64,000 nucleotides of DNA. It comes from Prorocentrum cordatum (lineage: Eukaryota > Sar > Dinophyceae > Prorocentrales > Prorocentraceae). Each line of letters begins with the position of its first letter. Positions within the stretch are counted from its first letter, which is position 1. The notes below the pieces were generated by a model, which did no database searches, was not told the origin of the DNA, and was given only the letters and a program-made list of their open reading frames with translations. Where the stretch lies: assembly GCA_963575745.1 (NCBI GenBank), contig CAUYUJ010015948.1:1267181-1331180 (forward strand). Reading direction: 5' to 3'. The translations under genes and the position numbers were made by a program. Below are positions 1 through 8,729 of this stretch, in pieces.

Positions 1-1491
1 CCTTCGCCTTTGCTTTTGCCTTTGCTATTGCCGTCGGTAGGGAAACGAAGGTCAGCGGCAAAATCTCCTTGCACGCCATGCCCCCAATAACGCGGGATAG
101 CGCAATCAAAGCGTAGGTGAATCGGGACATCGTTACTGTCGGGAAAGCAGGCACCACGAAAACATTCGCCAATCGAGTTGCCAATTTTGATCTGAAGTCG
201 TGCACCGATCTGCAACACGGTCTCTTCGATGCAGGGTCGAAGCAGTAGTGAACCCAAGAATCATTGTGGGGGTCATCATTCAACAGCTCCAACAAAGAGT
301 CTACGTCATCGACAAACCAAGAGGCCCCAGTCGAAGATCTGGATGAGTGCTTGCGGCGATGATGATCACCAGTAAGGTCAAACAGTGCGTCGAACATCTG
401 AAACCACTTCTCTCTATTGCCAGGAGGCGCTGGCATTTCAACTCGATCAGCCCGCTCCACAATCTGAACGACCCGCGTTGACATGTCGTTGACCGTGCCT
501 GCAAGCTTCATGAGATTACTCATGCAGAACAGTTTTCCAACAACTGGCTCGATGTCTGGGGATGTGTTCTTAATGCGATGCGAATTGTGCATCTCGCAAA
601 AAGTGGCGTCCGGCAGACCAGTTGGGCAATTTTCCGACAACACCGCTGCGAAGTGCTTGATGCAAGGCATGTTGGTGGAACCCTTATCTGCACGCAGGTC
701 CTCAATAACAACGTCCGTTGCAACGGCCACGGCCTGCAACACGGTCCCCGACGAGAAATCGAACGGCTTCACCATTTGGAGACCAGCGGCAGTGTAAGAA
801 GCCGCCTTGCCATCCAGAACGAGAGCCTTGCAGACGAGATCCTCCTTGAATGTGTAGACTTCGCCGCCCATCGCGAGGGTCACGATCAGCCTGCACCCTT
901 GGAACAAAACCTCGTGACCGACTCGTCGGGAGGACGGGCGGCCGAGTTTTTGCGCAGTCGCCAAAGCCATCTGTTGCTTTGTCGTGTCCCATTCATGAGA
1001 TATGGTGATGACAACGTAATGGTCTCGGCCGCCCCTCCGAAACCGCGCAGCCTTCCAAAGCAAACGCAATATGCCGAAGTTCCTCATGTCTTCTACCAAC
1101 GATGCTGAAAACGCACGAAGGCGAGCTGGTTTGATCGAGAAGCCGCTGGCGACGCCGACATTGAAGGACAGCAGCGCCAACTTCTCACAGTGTTGTCTGA
1201 TGAACCCTGGGTCTTGCTTATCACACTTCTGTGCCTGAATGCCGCGCGCACGTGCGACGTGCGGAAAATGTGCAGCAACCTCGAGGCACTTGCTGGATGC
1301 AGCCTCCTTCTCCTTTGAAGTCTCTTCGGCTTTGGCCTCAAGATGTTTGGCCCGCTTCACTTGACGAGCCATCTGCAACAACTCGGGCGAACGCCTCACC
1401 CAGCTCGTGCGCACAGGTTCCGCCTGTCGCGGTCGCGGCAGAAACCTACATCGCGGAACCTTTACATGTAAAATTCTTCCACGCCAAGTCT
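1..1491 (-). CDS. Hypothetical protein, exon 2 (runs off left edge)
   Basis: About 497 codons read without a stop on the minus strand, from position 1491 to the left edge, so the C-terminus is missing. The opening residues are ETWRGRILHVKVPRCRFLPR, followed by a basic, probably helical stretch (ELLQMARQVKRAKHLEAKA). A mixed globular region follows, with FCEMHNSHRIKN near position 580. I see no signal peptide, membrane segment or catalytic motif. The frame has ordinary amino-acid composition across 1.5 kb, unlike the shadow ORFs on the other strand. It joins exon 1 (1541-1730) across a 49-nt GC-AG intron with the phase preserved. The family is not recognised; it resembles dinoflagellate-expanded proteins of unknown function. 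The function is unknown, and confidence refers to the coding call only. Confidence 0.8.
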
Positions 1492-1540
1492 CTAATACAC
1501 GGAAGGAAAAACAAAAAACAACACCATTGTGGCGTTCAGC
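1492..1540 (-). other. Candidate 49-nt GC-AG intron
   Basis: On the minus strand the intron begins GCTGAACG and ends TGTATTAG, with a T-rich tract of about 20 nt before the acceptor. Removing it joins two open frames in phase (G|AG). GC donors are common in dinoflagellate nuclear genes. At 49 nt it is very short. Without transcript data it is an inference from frame continuity. Confidence 0.6.
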
Positions 1541-1730
1541 CCCCAGAGGCTGATGCGATGTAGGTGCCCACTGCACGTGCCTTCGGCCGCGCCACGGCCA
1601 GCTCTGCTAGAAGAGCCAGGGGGCCGCCGCCGTTCCCGTCGCCCCCATCGCCGACCGCTCCGGCAAGGTCAGGAGCGGGATCCTCCGGGACAGCCATGGC
1701 GAGGTCGGCCAGAGCTGCCGCGGCGTTCAT
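1541..1730 (-). CDS. Hypothetical protein, exon 1 with ATG start
   Basis: The ATG at 1730-1728 opens MNAAAALADLAMAVPEDP and continues as an Ala/Gly-rich, acidic leader to ...GTYIASASG. The frame would hit a TGA four bases into the intron. Splicing after the single G at 1541 to position 1491 gives a GAG codon and continues into exon 2. The leader is low complexity and suggests no function. The start was chosen because it is the only ATG at the head of this exon. Confidence 0.65.
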
Positions 1731-2984
1731 GGCCCACTCCCAACAAACAAAAAATGTGATCTACTTGGGCCCACCGTCAACTATGAAAAAAGTAGAGTCT
1801 GTCGACGCGGCAACGACCACGGATGAAACGTGCGCGGGCGCGGATGCGTGGCAGCCACCAGCCTTCGTTAAGCAGAGCTGATTTGTGACATCTTCAACTC
1901 CTTCTTCTTCCCCTTCGGGGCAACGCCCCTGCCAACATTGCCCTTCCCCTGGCGCGAGCATGGGAAGGAAACGCGCGGGGTCGCAGCGACCAGGATGGCA
2001 AAGCATGGTTCCAACATTGCTCCGAACAGTCCGAATCCAATCCAGGGTGGTTCACGACATCCTGGGATGGCTTCAAGCGGCTGCCACTATGCCTCCAACA
2101 ATGTCAAATCATGATGAAGGCGGCCTCAACTGGCCATGGCACCACCCACAAACGCCCGATCGACTAGTTCGAATCTTCACGCGACAAAAACAGAGAATGT
2201 CAAAATATACGCGTTGCCACATTTTCGGAACAAGTAGGCCCCCGAAGTTTCGAGATGGCTCGAAGATGGACTAAGAAAATCCCTAGGGTGCGAAGGACTG
2301 CCCAAAGCATCTCCAAGACGGATCGAACGCACCCGAGAAAAGCCCAATGGGTGCCTAAAGATGGTCAAAAAAGAAAAACTGTAGGGCTCTCGGGGTGACG
2401 GGCTAATTTGGGCCACTCCTCTTTCATGGATCGGCGGCCTTCAAGACGGCCACGCAATTGCTTCCAGAGCCCCACCCAAGAACCTACATAGCTTCGCGCT
2501 TTGCTGCATGGCGCAAACTGCTTTGCTGTTGCCAATCGCATGGGTCCCGAGAGCTCGGATCTCCGAGCAACAAGGTCACGCCCAGCAGTAGATATTACAA
2601 ACAAGCGTTCGCATACTGTCACACCTTCTAAATCACCTGCGAGCGCCACCGCTTCCACAATGTACGAGCAAAAGCACTCGAGCGCAACAAAACAAATCGA
2701 GGTGCATGCTTGTTGGCCACCAGAAGCCGGTACCCTCCCACCGCTTTACATTGCCAGCCTTCTGCTAGCAACGGCGCTGCCAATATTCTAACACCGCCCG
2801 TCAAGGAGAAAATGCGTGTGCGCTCGACCGTAAAAAACAAACCAGGTAGATGGAAGCGAGACTGTTTTGTGCGATTGTATCGTTTCATTCGCCTGCAATG
2901 GTCCTAGCCCCTTCGCCAATGCCCAAACGGTTTTCCCCAAATACGTACTCGTGTGAACGTCAACGCCTTACCAAATTTTCGTGT
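1731..2984. other. Intergenic, no gene seen
   Basis: Only short overlapping ORFs without recognisable protein features occur here. This stretch separates the 5' end of the left-edge gene from the 3' end of the polyprotein. I see no terminal repeat that would mark the polyprotein as a complete LTR element. Confidence 0.5.
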
Positions 2985-5900
2985 TTATACGTGTGTGTCA
3001 ATCGACGATCTGGCATGTTTCTTCGTACCGCCCAAAAGCCGCCCCTGCCCCCGCCCAGACATGATGGCCCAATAGACAAGGGCGGACGCTGCCCCCCAGA
3101 TGAAGCCAAAGTATCCCGTCTCCATCGGCGGCCTCACCTCCTCTGGCAGGTTTCCCTGCTGTCGGGGCTGAGCTGTCTGCCCATCTAGCATCCTGGCCGT
3201 CAGCTCCTCCACCATGCTCCTCAACTCCCGCAGCTCCCTCGCTGCTTGCTCAGGAGTCTGAATGATGGAGCCGGTCCACGGGAAGGATGACGCTATGATG
3301 CCAGGTGCTCGGCAGATAGCACATGGTGGCTGCTGAGGGTCTCCCTCGCGCTGACTTGCGACATGGCCCACCACATTTGAATTCCAGCACCCCTCATGGA
3401 ACAAGTGATTACACCTCAACCGGTAAACACTCTCCCCGGGCTGAAACTCTTCGAGGCATACCGCGCAGGTATCTTCCATCCCAGCGAAAACTTCCACATC
3501 TGCTGCTCTGGGATATACCCGCCGCTGTCTCTCCAATACCGTCTCGGAGGGCATGAAGGCTGCTGGGGGAGCTCCTGATGGATCCAGCACCCCCGGCACT
3601 CCGGCAGTTGGCACGGAGGCGGTAGGCGTCACAGCGGGCGAGTTTCCTCGCAAAGACGAGCCTCTATTCCTCACAACCTCAAGCGCGGCTGCACGTGAAT
3701 GGTCTCGTGCGTTCTGCACGGCCTGCCTGCGCCTAAAGCATGCCTGTTGAGTGTGGTATGTCTGCCTGATATAATCAGGCACACCTCTACTGCCAGACGA
3801 TATCGAATGGGCAGCGGGCTGGACAGCCACATCTGGCGTCGTCGGCGCAGGCATGAAGGCCATGTGCGGATACATAGACTGATCACTACAGCGACCGTTA
3901 GTGAGGCTGTGGAACTGATCCGCCAATTCACGAACAAACTTGTTCGGGACTCTAGACCCATCAGGGTACAATGGCGGATTCATGTGCGCTGGCGGTGGCC
4001 TCTGACCCTGGGCCATGCTCGGGTGAGCATTGAGCGCTGGGATGAAGGCTCGTTGCCGAGCAGGATCCCTTGGGTTGGGACCCTCAGGCTCCCAGGACCA
4101 GGCCGGCCTCCACCTCTGACCACTTGGGTGAGGCAGATTATGGCTCTGCACCTGCTGCGCAGCGGCCGCCACTCTTGCACGGTAGTCATCAGGCACACCA
4201 GCGACTGTGGTTTGTCCAGCAAGCGGTCGATGATGGCTTGGGGTGCCGGGCGGGTTTCCCTGCTGACTCGTTGGAGTGCCGGGCGGCATCATGTTCTGGA
4301 GAGCTGTGCCATGCTCGGCCCTGGCCGCTGCGATCCTCTCCATGAGGGTGCCGTTCGTGGCAGGGCGGCCAGGGGTCCCGAACGGAGACTGCGCAGGTGG
4401 CGTAGCCATTGGGGTCATGCCCCTCGGTGTGTGCATGCTCTGCGAGGGGCCCCCATGCATCTGCTCAAATCGAGCAGGCTCTCCAAAGATGCGGCCGAAC
4501 GTCTGCGGGTCTCCCTGCGGCTCAGGCATCTCAGCTCTGAGTCCATTTATAGGCAGGTTTCCCTGCATGGCCTGACGATTTCGCGTCGCCATGGCGGACA
4601 TTGCTCCCTGGCCCGCGGCCCAGGGGTCTTGTTGGTATAACCTGTCCGCCAATTGCTCCACCTGTTCAGGGTTCAGAGCGGCCGCTATCTGGTCCAGGTC
4701 CGAGGTGCTGATGGCCTGCCAAGATACGGCACTGGGCCCTTGGCTTGGGGCACGGCTTGGAGCCGCGCTCCCGGCCTCGCTCTCGGTGATCATGAAGATC
4801 TGGTGGGCCTCAGGCTGGTTTCCCAGCGTGGCGGGACTGTAGTGGCCCCCAGCCTCCCTGTGGAGGTAGACCATGGGAGGGTCGACGCCCTCTTGGTTGA
4901 GGGGCCACTGATATTTGACGCTGGCACTACCAACGTCAGTCCACCGGCCAGGGTTCGAGAGCACGGCGGGGGGGACTCGCGCCCGGCGATCCCCCATGAA
5001 CTCTGGATTGCGCCAGTGCTTCCCCGTGGCAAGGTCCTCTACATGGGAGATGTAGTACGGTTCGATGATACCGTTGTTTCCCTCGGACAAAAGGACTCCG
5101 TTATCAGACCAACAGAACTTTATACCATCTTGCATGGCCTTGCGCCAATCTACGAAGATGATAATGTCAGATTCTGGGTCCCACCCACTGTTCACGGCAC
5201 GACGGCGGACCGTCGGCACGAAGTGGATGTGCGACAGGCCTGTCCCCTTCTTCTTCGTGTTGTGCTCGGGTCTACAGGACAGGCCGTGCCACATAATGCC
5301 TTCGAAGGCATACCACCGAGTGCCATGCATGGCTACCTCGGGGTACGGGGCCGGTCTCCTGGCAGGTTGGTCGCACAGTACAATATAATTGTACAGCGAC
5401 CATGGAGCTTTCAATGTCCACGAATGCCCCTGAGAGGCGCGGATGAAGATCTCGGGCTCACCGGAGTCCCGCATTAACACCTTGAACTGAAGGCGTTGTT
5501 TTTCTTCTCCGTCTGATTCGCGGACATGAACCACTTCCATCATGATGGCTGCCAGTTGGTCAACCGTGCGACCATATAGGTTCGCACTGATGACTTTGGC
5601 CTCGTCATATCTGGGATTGCGCCCATCGTGTCTCGTTCTTCCTGTGTTCCACGGATAGTCATTTACGAGCTCCACGAGGTTAATCCAACCATCATGATCA
5701 TCGAATGTAGCCAGATCCCACACAGACTTGTGTGGTTTGTCTGGCGCATGTCTGCATATCCTGCTGAGAGCTTTACTCAGCTGCTTGAGAGTGTGATTGG
5801 ATCTAGGGACGATGTTTTCTTGCCTGCATTTCTTCATGAATTCCTCATCCACCGAGCGTATCGGTGGGGGCTTCCGCAGAGCAAGTCTATCCCTGATCAC

Positions 5901-6677
5901 ACTCGGAGTCCCACTAGTGAAGGACGTATCTCCTGGGTGGTGCAGCTGATCCACGGGCGGGTTTCCCCGCATAGGAGCCTCTGTCGCTGAAGAGGCTGCG
6001 GCTCCTGAAGAGGAGGAAGCTGCAGCGGCAGCGCCTGGCGGGTTTCCCCGCGGTGATCCGCGACTAGCGCTGCCCCTAATCGTCGGCACCCAGGCACCCC
6101 TAGACAGAGCACCTTCGTCGGACCTGTTGGAACAAGCCGCCACAGGCGAAGCTGGCGCAGGGGCATACCCGGTGCGCTCGAAAGCTGCCGCCCTCTTGGC
6201 AATTGAGCTGCTGCGACTAGGCGGGCGTCTCCGTTCCTCTGCAGGGACCTGAGGTTGCTGCTTGGGCTCAGATACTTGCGCAGGAGTTGCGCCAATCGGC
6301 GGTCTCGGAGTTTCAGGGCGAGGCGCCTCCATCTGCACATCTGGCCCGGGATCCTCAGAGCGTGCTTTCGGTCTCGCCTCCGAAGACAACTTCGGTGCTG
6401 GGGTTTCACCCTTAGCCTTCGGATGTAGTGGGAGCGGGGGTTTCTTGCCCCCCTTCATGTAAATCTTGTTGGAGTCCTCCAGCATTTTGCGAGTTGCCTC
6501 GCGTGTGCGTTCTTCTGCTATCCGCATACGCTCCTCGCCCTCCGCAACTCGTTGGGCCTTCTGTTCATCCTTAGATGTCAATTCTGGTTGTTGGGACTGG
6601 CTAGGAACGCCTGGCGAGTTTCCTCGCATACCAGGAAGACTAAAGAGCGCGTCTTTCTCTTCCTGGGTCATGGGCAC
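2985..6677 (-). CDS. Polyprotein 3' segment: Tpt1/KptA domain plus RING-H2 finger and C-terminal membrane helix
   Basis: A 1230-codon frame. Residues about 1-290 are Pro/Ala/Ser-rich. Residues about 290-540 match the Tpt1/KptA RNA 2'-phosphotransferase family: LSKALSRICRH (catalytic Arg-His), IFIRASQGHSW (Arg plus QGHS), MHGTRWYAFEGIMWHGL, SHIHFVPTVRRR and DGIKFCWSDNGVLL. Tpt1 moves an internal RNA 2'-phosphate to NAD+. Residues about 540-1065 are Pro/Gln-rich. Residues about 1070-1125 form a RING-H2 finger (CAVC, RCNHLFHEGC, CAIC) typical of E3 ubiquitin ligases. A hydrophobic segment, FGFIWGAASALVYWAIMSG, lies near the C-terminus. The track start is GTG; the first ATG is two codons later. 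The frame is the same as in the Gag and zinc-knuckle segments upstream, so this is probably the 3' part of one polyprotein. Terminal stop is TAA. Confidence 0.8.
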   Translation of the reverse strand: MPMTQEEKDALFSLPGMRGNSPGVPSQSQQPELTSKDEQKAQRVAEGEERMRIAEERTREATRKMLEDSNKIYMKGGKKPPLPLHPKAKGETPAPKLSSEARPKARSEDPGPDVQMEAPRPETPRPPIGATPAQVSEPKQQPQVPAEERRRPPSRSSSIAKRAAAFERTGYAPAPASPVAACSNRSDEGALSRGAWVPTIRGSASRGSPRGNPPGAAAAASSSSGAAASSATEAPMRGNPPVDQLHHPGDTSFTSGTPSVIRDRLALRKPPPIRSVDEEFMKKCRQENIVPRSNHTLKQLSKALSRICRHAPDKPHKSVWDLATFDDHDGWINLVELVNDYPWNTGRTRHDGRNPRYDEAKVISANLYGRTVDQLAAIMMEVVHVRESDGEEKQRLQFKVLMRDSGEPEIFIRASQGHSWTLKAPWSLYNYIVLCDQPARRPAPYPEVAMHGTRWYAFEGIMWHGLSCRPEHNTKKKGTGLSHIHFVPTVRRRAVNSGWDPESDIIIFVDWRKAMQDGIKFCWSDNGVLLSEGNNGIIEPYYISHVEDLATGKHWRNPEFMGDRRARVPPAVLSNPGRWTDVGSASVKYQWPLNQEGVDPPMVYLHREAGGHYSPATLGNQPEAHQIFMITESEAGSAAPSRAPSQGPSAVSWQAISTSDLDQIAAALNPEQVEQLADRLYQQDPWAAGQGAMSAMATRNRQAMQGNLPINGLRAEMPEPQGDPQTFGRIFGEPARFEQMHGGPSQSMHTPRGMTPMATPPAQSPFGTPGRPATNGTLMERIAAARAEHGTALQNMMPPGTPTSQQGNPPGTPSHHRPLAGQTTVAGVPDDYRARVAAAAQQVQSHNLPHPSGQRWRPAWSWEPEGPNPRDPARQRAFIPALNAHPSMAQGQRPPPAHMNPPLYPDGSRVPNKFVRELADQFHSLTNGRCSDQSMYPHMAFMPAPTTPDVAVQPAAHSISSGSRGVPDYIRQTYHTQQACFRRRQAVQNARDHSRAAALEVVRNRGSSLRGNSPAVTPTASVPTAGVPGVLDPSGAPPAAFMPSETVLERQRRVYPRAADVEVFAGMEDTCAVCLEEFQPGESVYRLRCNHLFHEGCWNSNVVGHVASQREGDPQQPPCAICRAPGIIASSFPWTGSIIQTPEQAARELRELRSMVEELTARMLDGQTAQPRQQGNLPEEVRPPMETGYFGFIWGAASALVYWAIMSGRGQGRLLGGTKKHARSSIDTHV

Positions 6678-7411
6678 CAGCCCCCCCCTGGAACCGGGGT
6701 AGGCTTCTCCTCTTCCTTTTTCGGATCCAAGTGGCCCAAGATCCCGAGACGACGGTTCACTTCTGCGATCTCGTCCTGTGTCATCGGGATCAGTGGCGGA
6801 TGGCCCTCTTTATGAAGGGTTTTGCCCCTGTTTGGGCTCAGACCTTCATTGTTGCCAACGGGGCATCCTGGCCTATGGTTCTGGAACGGCTGGGAACAAG
6901 GTCCGCAAGCTGCTTGAGGCCTATACAGCTTGCGAGCCGCGATGATGTCTCGCAGCTGTGTCCGCGCTGCTTCAATTGCAGGGCGGCGGATGCTTGTTGC
7001 AAGCTGATAGCCTCCGCGGATGGCTTTACCCTCAGCGTCCCTATAGGCAGGGTTGCCCTTGCCGAAGGCCGAGTGTTCCCCTTTTTCGGCGTCTTGGGTC
7101 ATTATAAGGAAGCAGCTCGCCCCCTCGCCTGAGAGCGTGTTCTTTCGGGCCAGCTTGCCTCCACTCACGAGGAAGCCGAGCCTGTGGATGTGGCTCTCCT
7201 CTGACACGCGTATGGGAACGAGACATACCAGCATTCTCATCAGAAGAGGCTGCCGAAGCAGCCTGAGTGGTAGCCGGCGGAGGCGCCTGCGGAGGCTCCT
7301 GTGCGATCCCAGGTGGATCGGCCAATAGAGGCAGGTTTCCCTGCTGGCTGGAGCTCGGCTCAAATGGCGCTTGTGCCGATGGTGATGGTGCTTCAGGCTC
7401 GTCAGGATCAA
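6668..7411 (-). CDS. Polyprotein linker segment in the shifted frame
   Basis: From about 7230 to 6690 the protein-like frame is offset by one base from the segments on both sides. It reads SHIHRLGFLVSGGKLARKN, then FLIMTQDAEKGEHSAFGKGN and a helical run with RRPAIEAARTQLRDIIAARK. The part above about 7230 (basic, His/Arg/Leu-rich) is shadow. The frame ends at a TGA just beyond a run of eight G at 6681-6688. One extra G there would join it to the Tpt1 segment. A second one-base change between about 7100 and 7230 would join it to the zinc-knuckle segment. Either both are sequence errors or the gene is broken. Confidence 0.6.
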   Translation of the reverse strand: MILTSLKHHHHRHKRHLSRAPASRETCLYWPIHLGSHRSLRRRLRRLPLRLLRQPLLMRMLVCLVPIRVSEESHIHRLGFLVSGGKLARKNTLSGEGASCFLIMTQDAEKGEHSAFGKGNPAYRDAEGKAIRGGYQLATSIRRPAIEAARTQLRDIIAARKLYRPQAACGPCSQPFQNHRPGCPVGNNEGLSPNRGKTLHKEGHPPLIPMTQDEIAEVNRRLGILGHLDPKKEEEKPTPVPGGGWCP

Positions 7412-8729
7412 AGTCCACCTCTACCTCCCCGTTGACTTCCATCATAAGGATTGTGGCTTCGTCCTCGCCTAGCCCGCAACCATCGCCCTCTTCTTCTTCT
7501 GATGTAGAACTGCCAATGATGATGGCCATTGGCGCAGCCAGGACAGGCAGGTTTCCCTGCATAGCCGGCGTATGTGCGTCGCTCGGCTGTCCCGGGGTAG
7601 GCGGCACGGCTGTCGGCTCAGGCTCGTTGCCGAGCACAGGCTGCCCAGCAATGTTCCGCATGGCCGTGTTGTTTGGCCATAGTCCCGCCGCCTGGAGACC
7701 CCATCCTGGCGGAGGGAGAGCCTGGCCGCGCATGGCGATGGCCCTTTCAAGGGCATCGCGCCATCTCCCTCGGGAGTACAACACATGCCTCTGCACGTCC
7801 TCGGGGTGCACGCTGTCGATAAGGGTCAAAGCTGCCAACACTAACTCCGAGTCGTCACAGGCATCAGTGTCCTGCATCATCATGATGCCAGCTTCGATGC
7901 TTTCTTGACTCTCGGGGCATGCGATGATCAATACCTCGTGCATCCTCATGAAGGTTTGCAGTAGTGTGCGTGGTCCGTACTCACCTGGAGCAAGCGAACC
8001 AGGCGGTACAAATGGGACCGCTGGTGTGCCTGCAATGAAAGCTTGAACGAATGCTTGAGACTCCATTTCGATAAGGTCATCATTAGTTCGAGGATGGATA
8101 GGCCTGCTTCCAGGCGGGAGTTCGGGAGGAGGTTGGAGGTTGCGGTCAACCTCTGAAGGCGAGGCCTCTACAGTGACGTCCTCGCCACTGCTCTCGTAAG
8201 CCATGATGTTGCCTGGGTTCCCGAACATCCAGTCGAAGAAAGATAAACGCTGGTTTCCCAGCGTTCCGTGTTCCACGGGAGTGAACTCGTTGTTGCCAAC
8301 AACGAACCTGCGGACGTACTCGAGATAGTACGCGTACAATCCATGACCATACGCCTCGAGCTCGTCGACGTTGTCCATGCAAGTGGCCCAAGTGTAAAAT
8401 ATCTGTTCCATGGCCTCAAAGTCTTGGAGGCTCAGAAATTCGATGAATGGTTCACTTGAGCCAAAATGGACTTCGGTCGATCTGCCCTTTCCATTTCCCT
8501 CCGCTGGACAATCTCTCACAAGATGGTCGGTACTGTCGCACTCATGGCACTTAAGAACCTGGCCGTCTCTACCTCGCGGGTTTCCCCGCCTACCCTTGCC
8601 TTTTCCCGAGGTCCCCCGACGGCCTTTGCCACGGCCCTTCCCACCGAAAGATATCTCATCATATTGTTCATCTGAGAGCCTCTGGAGGAATGCCGTGATG
8701 CCTCGTCCGTTCAACCTCCGACGGCCTCG
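7041..8729 (-). CDS. Polyprotein middle segment with CCHC zinc knuckle
   Basis: It follows the Gag frame directly after one in-frame TAA. A basic Gly/Arg/Lys-rich stretch (GKGRGKGRRGTSGKGKGRRG) leads to a retroviral-type zinc knuckle, C-x2-C-x4-H-x4-C (KCHECDSTDHLVRDCP, about 8507-8555), which in Gag proteins binds RNA. An acidic region follows with no aspartic-protease, integrase or reverse-transcriptase motif. The residues EVHFGSSEP at about 8450-8478 are encoded by a spliced-leader-like sequence. The last part (about 7041-7230) is probably out of frame. Confidence 0.75.
   Translation of the reverse strand, partial: RGRRRLNGRGITAFLQRLSDEQYDEISFGGKGRGKGRRGTSGKGKGRRGNPRGRDGQVLKCHECDSTDHLVRDCPAEGNGKGRSTEVHFGSSEPFIEFLSLQDFEAMEQIFYTWATCMDNVDELEAYGHGLYAYYLEYVRRFVVGNNEFTPVEHGTLGNQRLSFFDWMFGNPGNIMAYESSGEDVTVEASPSEVDRNLQPPPELPPGSRPIHPRTNDDLIEMESQAFVQAFIAGTPAVPFVPPGSLAPGEYGPRTLLQTFMRMHEVLIIACPESQESIEAGIMMMQDTDACDDSELVLAALTLIDSVHPEDVQRHVLYSRGRWRDALERAIAMRGQALPPPGWGLQAAGLWPNNTAMRNIAGQPVLGNEPEPTAVPPTPGQPSDAHTPAMQGNLPVLAAPMAIIIGSSTSEEEEGDGCGLGEDEATILMMEVNGEVEVDFDPDEPEAPSPSAQAPFEPSSSQQGNLPLLADPPGIAQEPPQAPPPATTQAASAASSDENAGMSRSHTRVRGEPHPQARLPREWRQAGPKEHALRRGGELLPYNDPRRRKRGTLGLRQGQPCL
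8455..8476 (-). other. DinoSL-like sequence inside the polyprotein
   Basis: The minus strand reads CCGAAGTCCATTTTGGCTCAAG. The last 15 nt match DinoSL exactly, and the CCG-AG start is also present. It lies between the zinc knuckle and the Tpt1 half and is translated as VHFGSSE. Relict spliced leaders mark the 5' ends of mRNA-derived genes in dinoflagellates. Confidence 0.6.
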
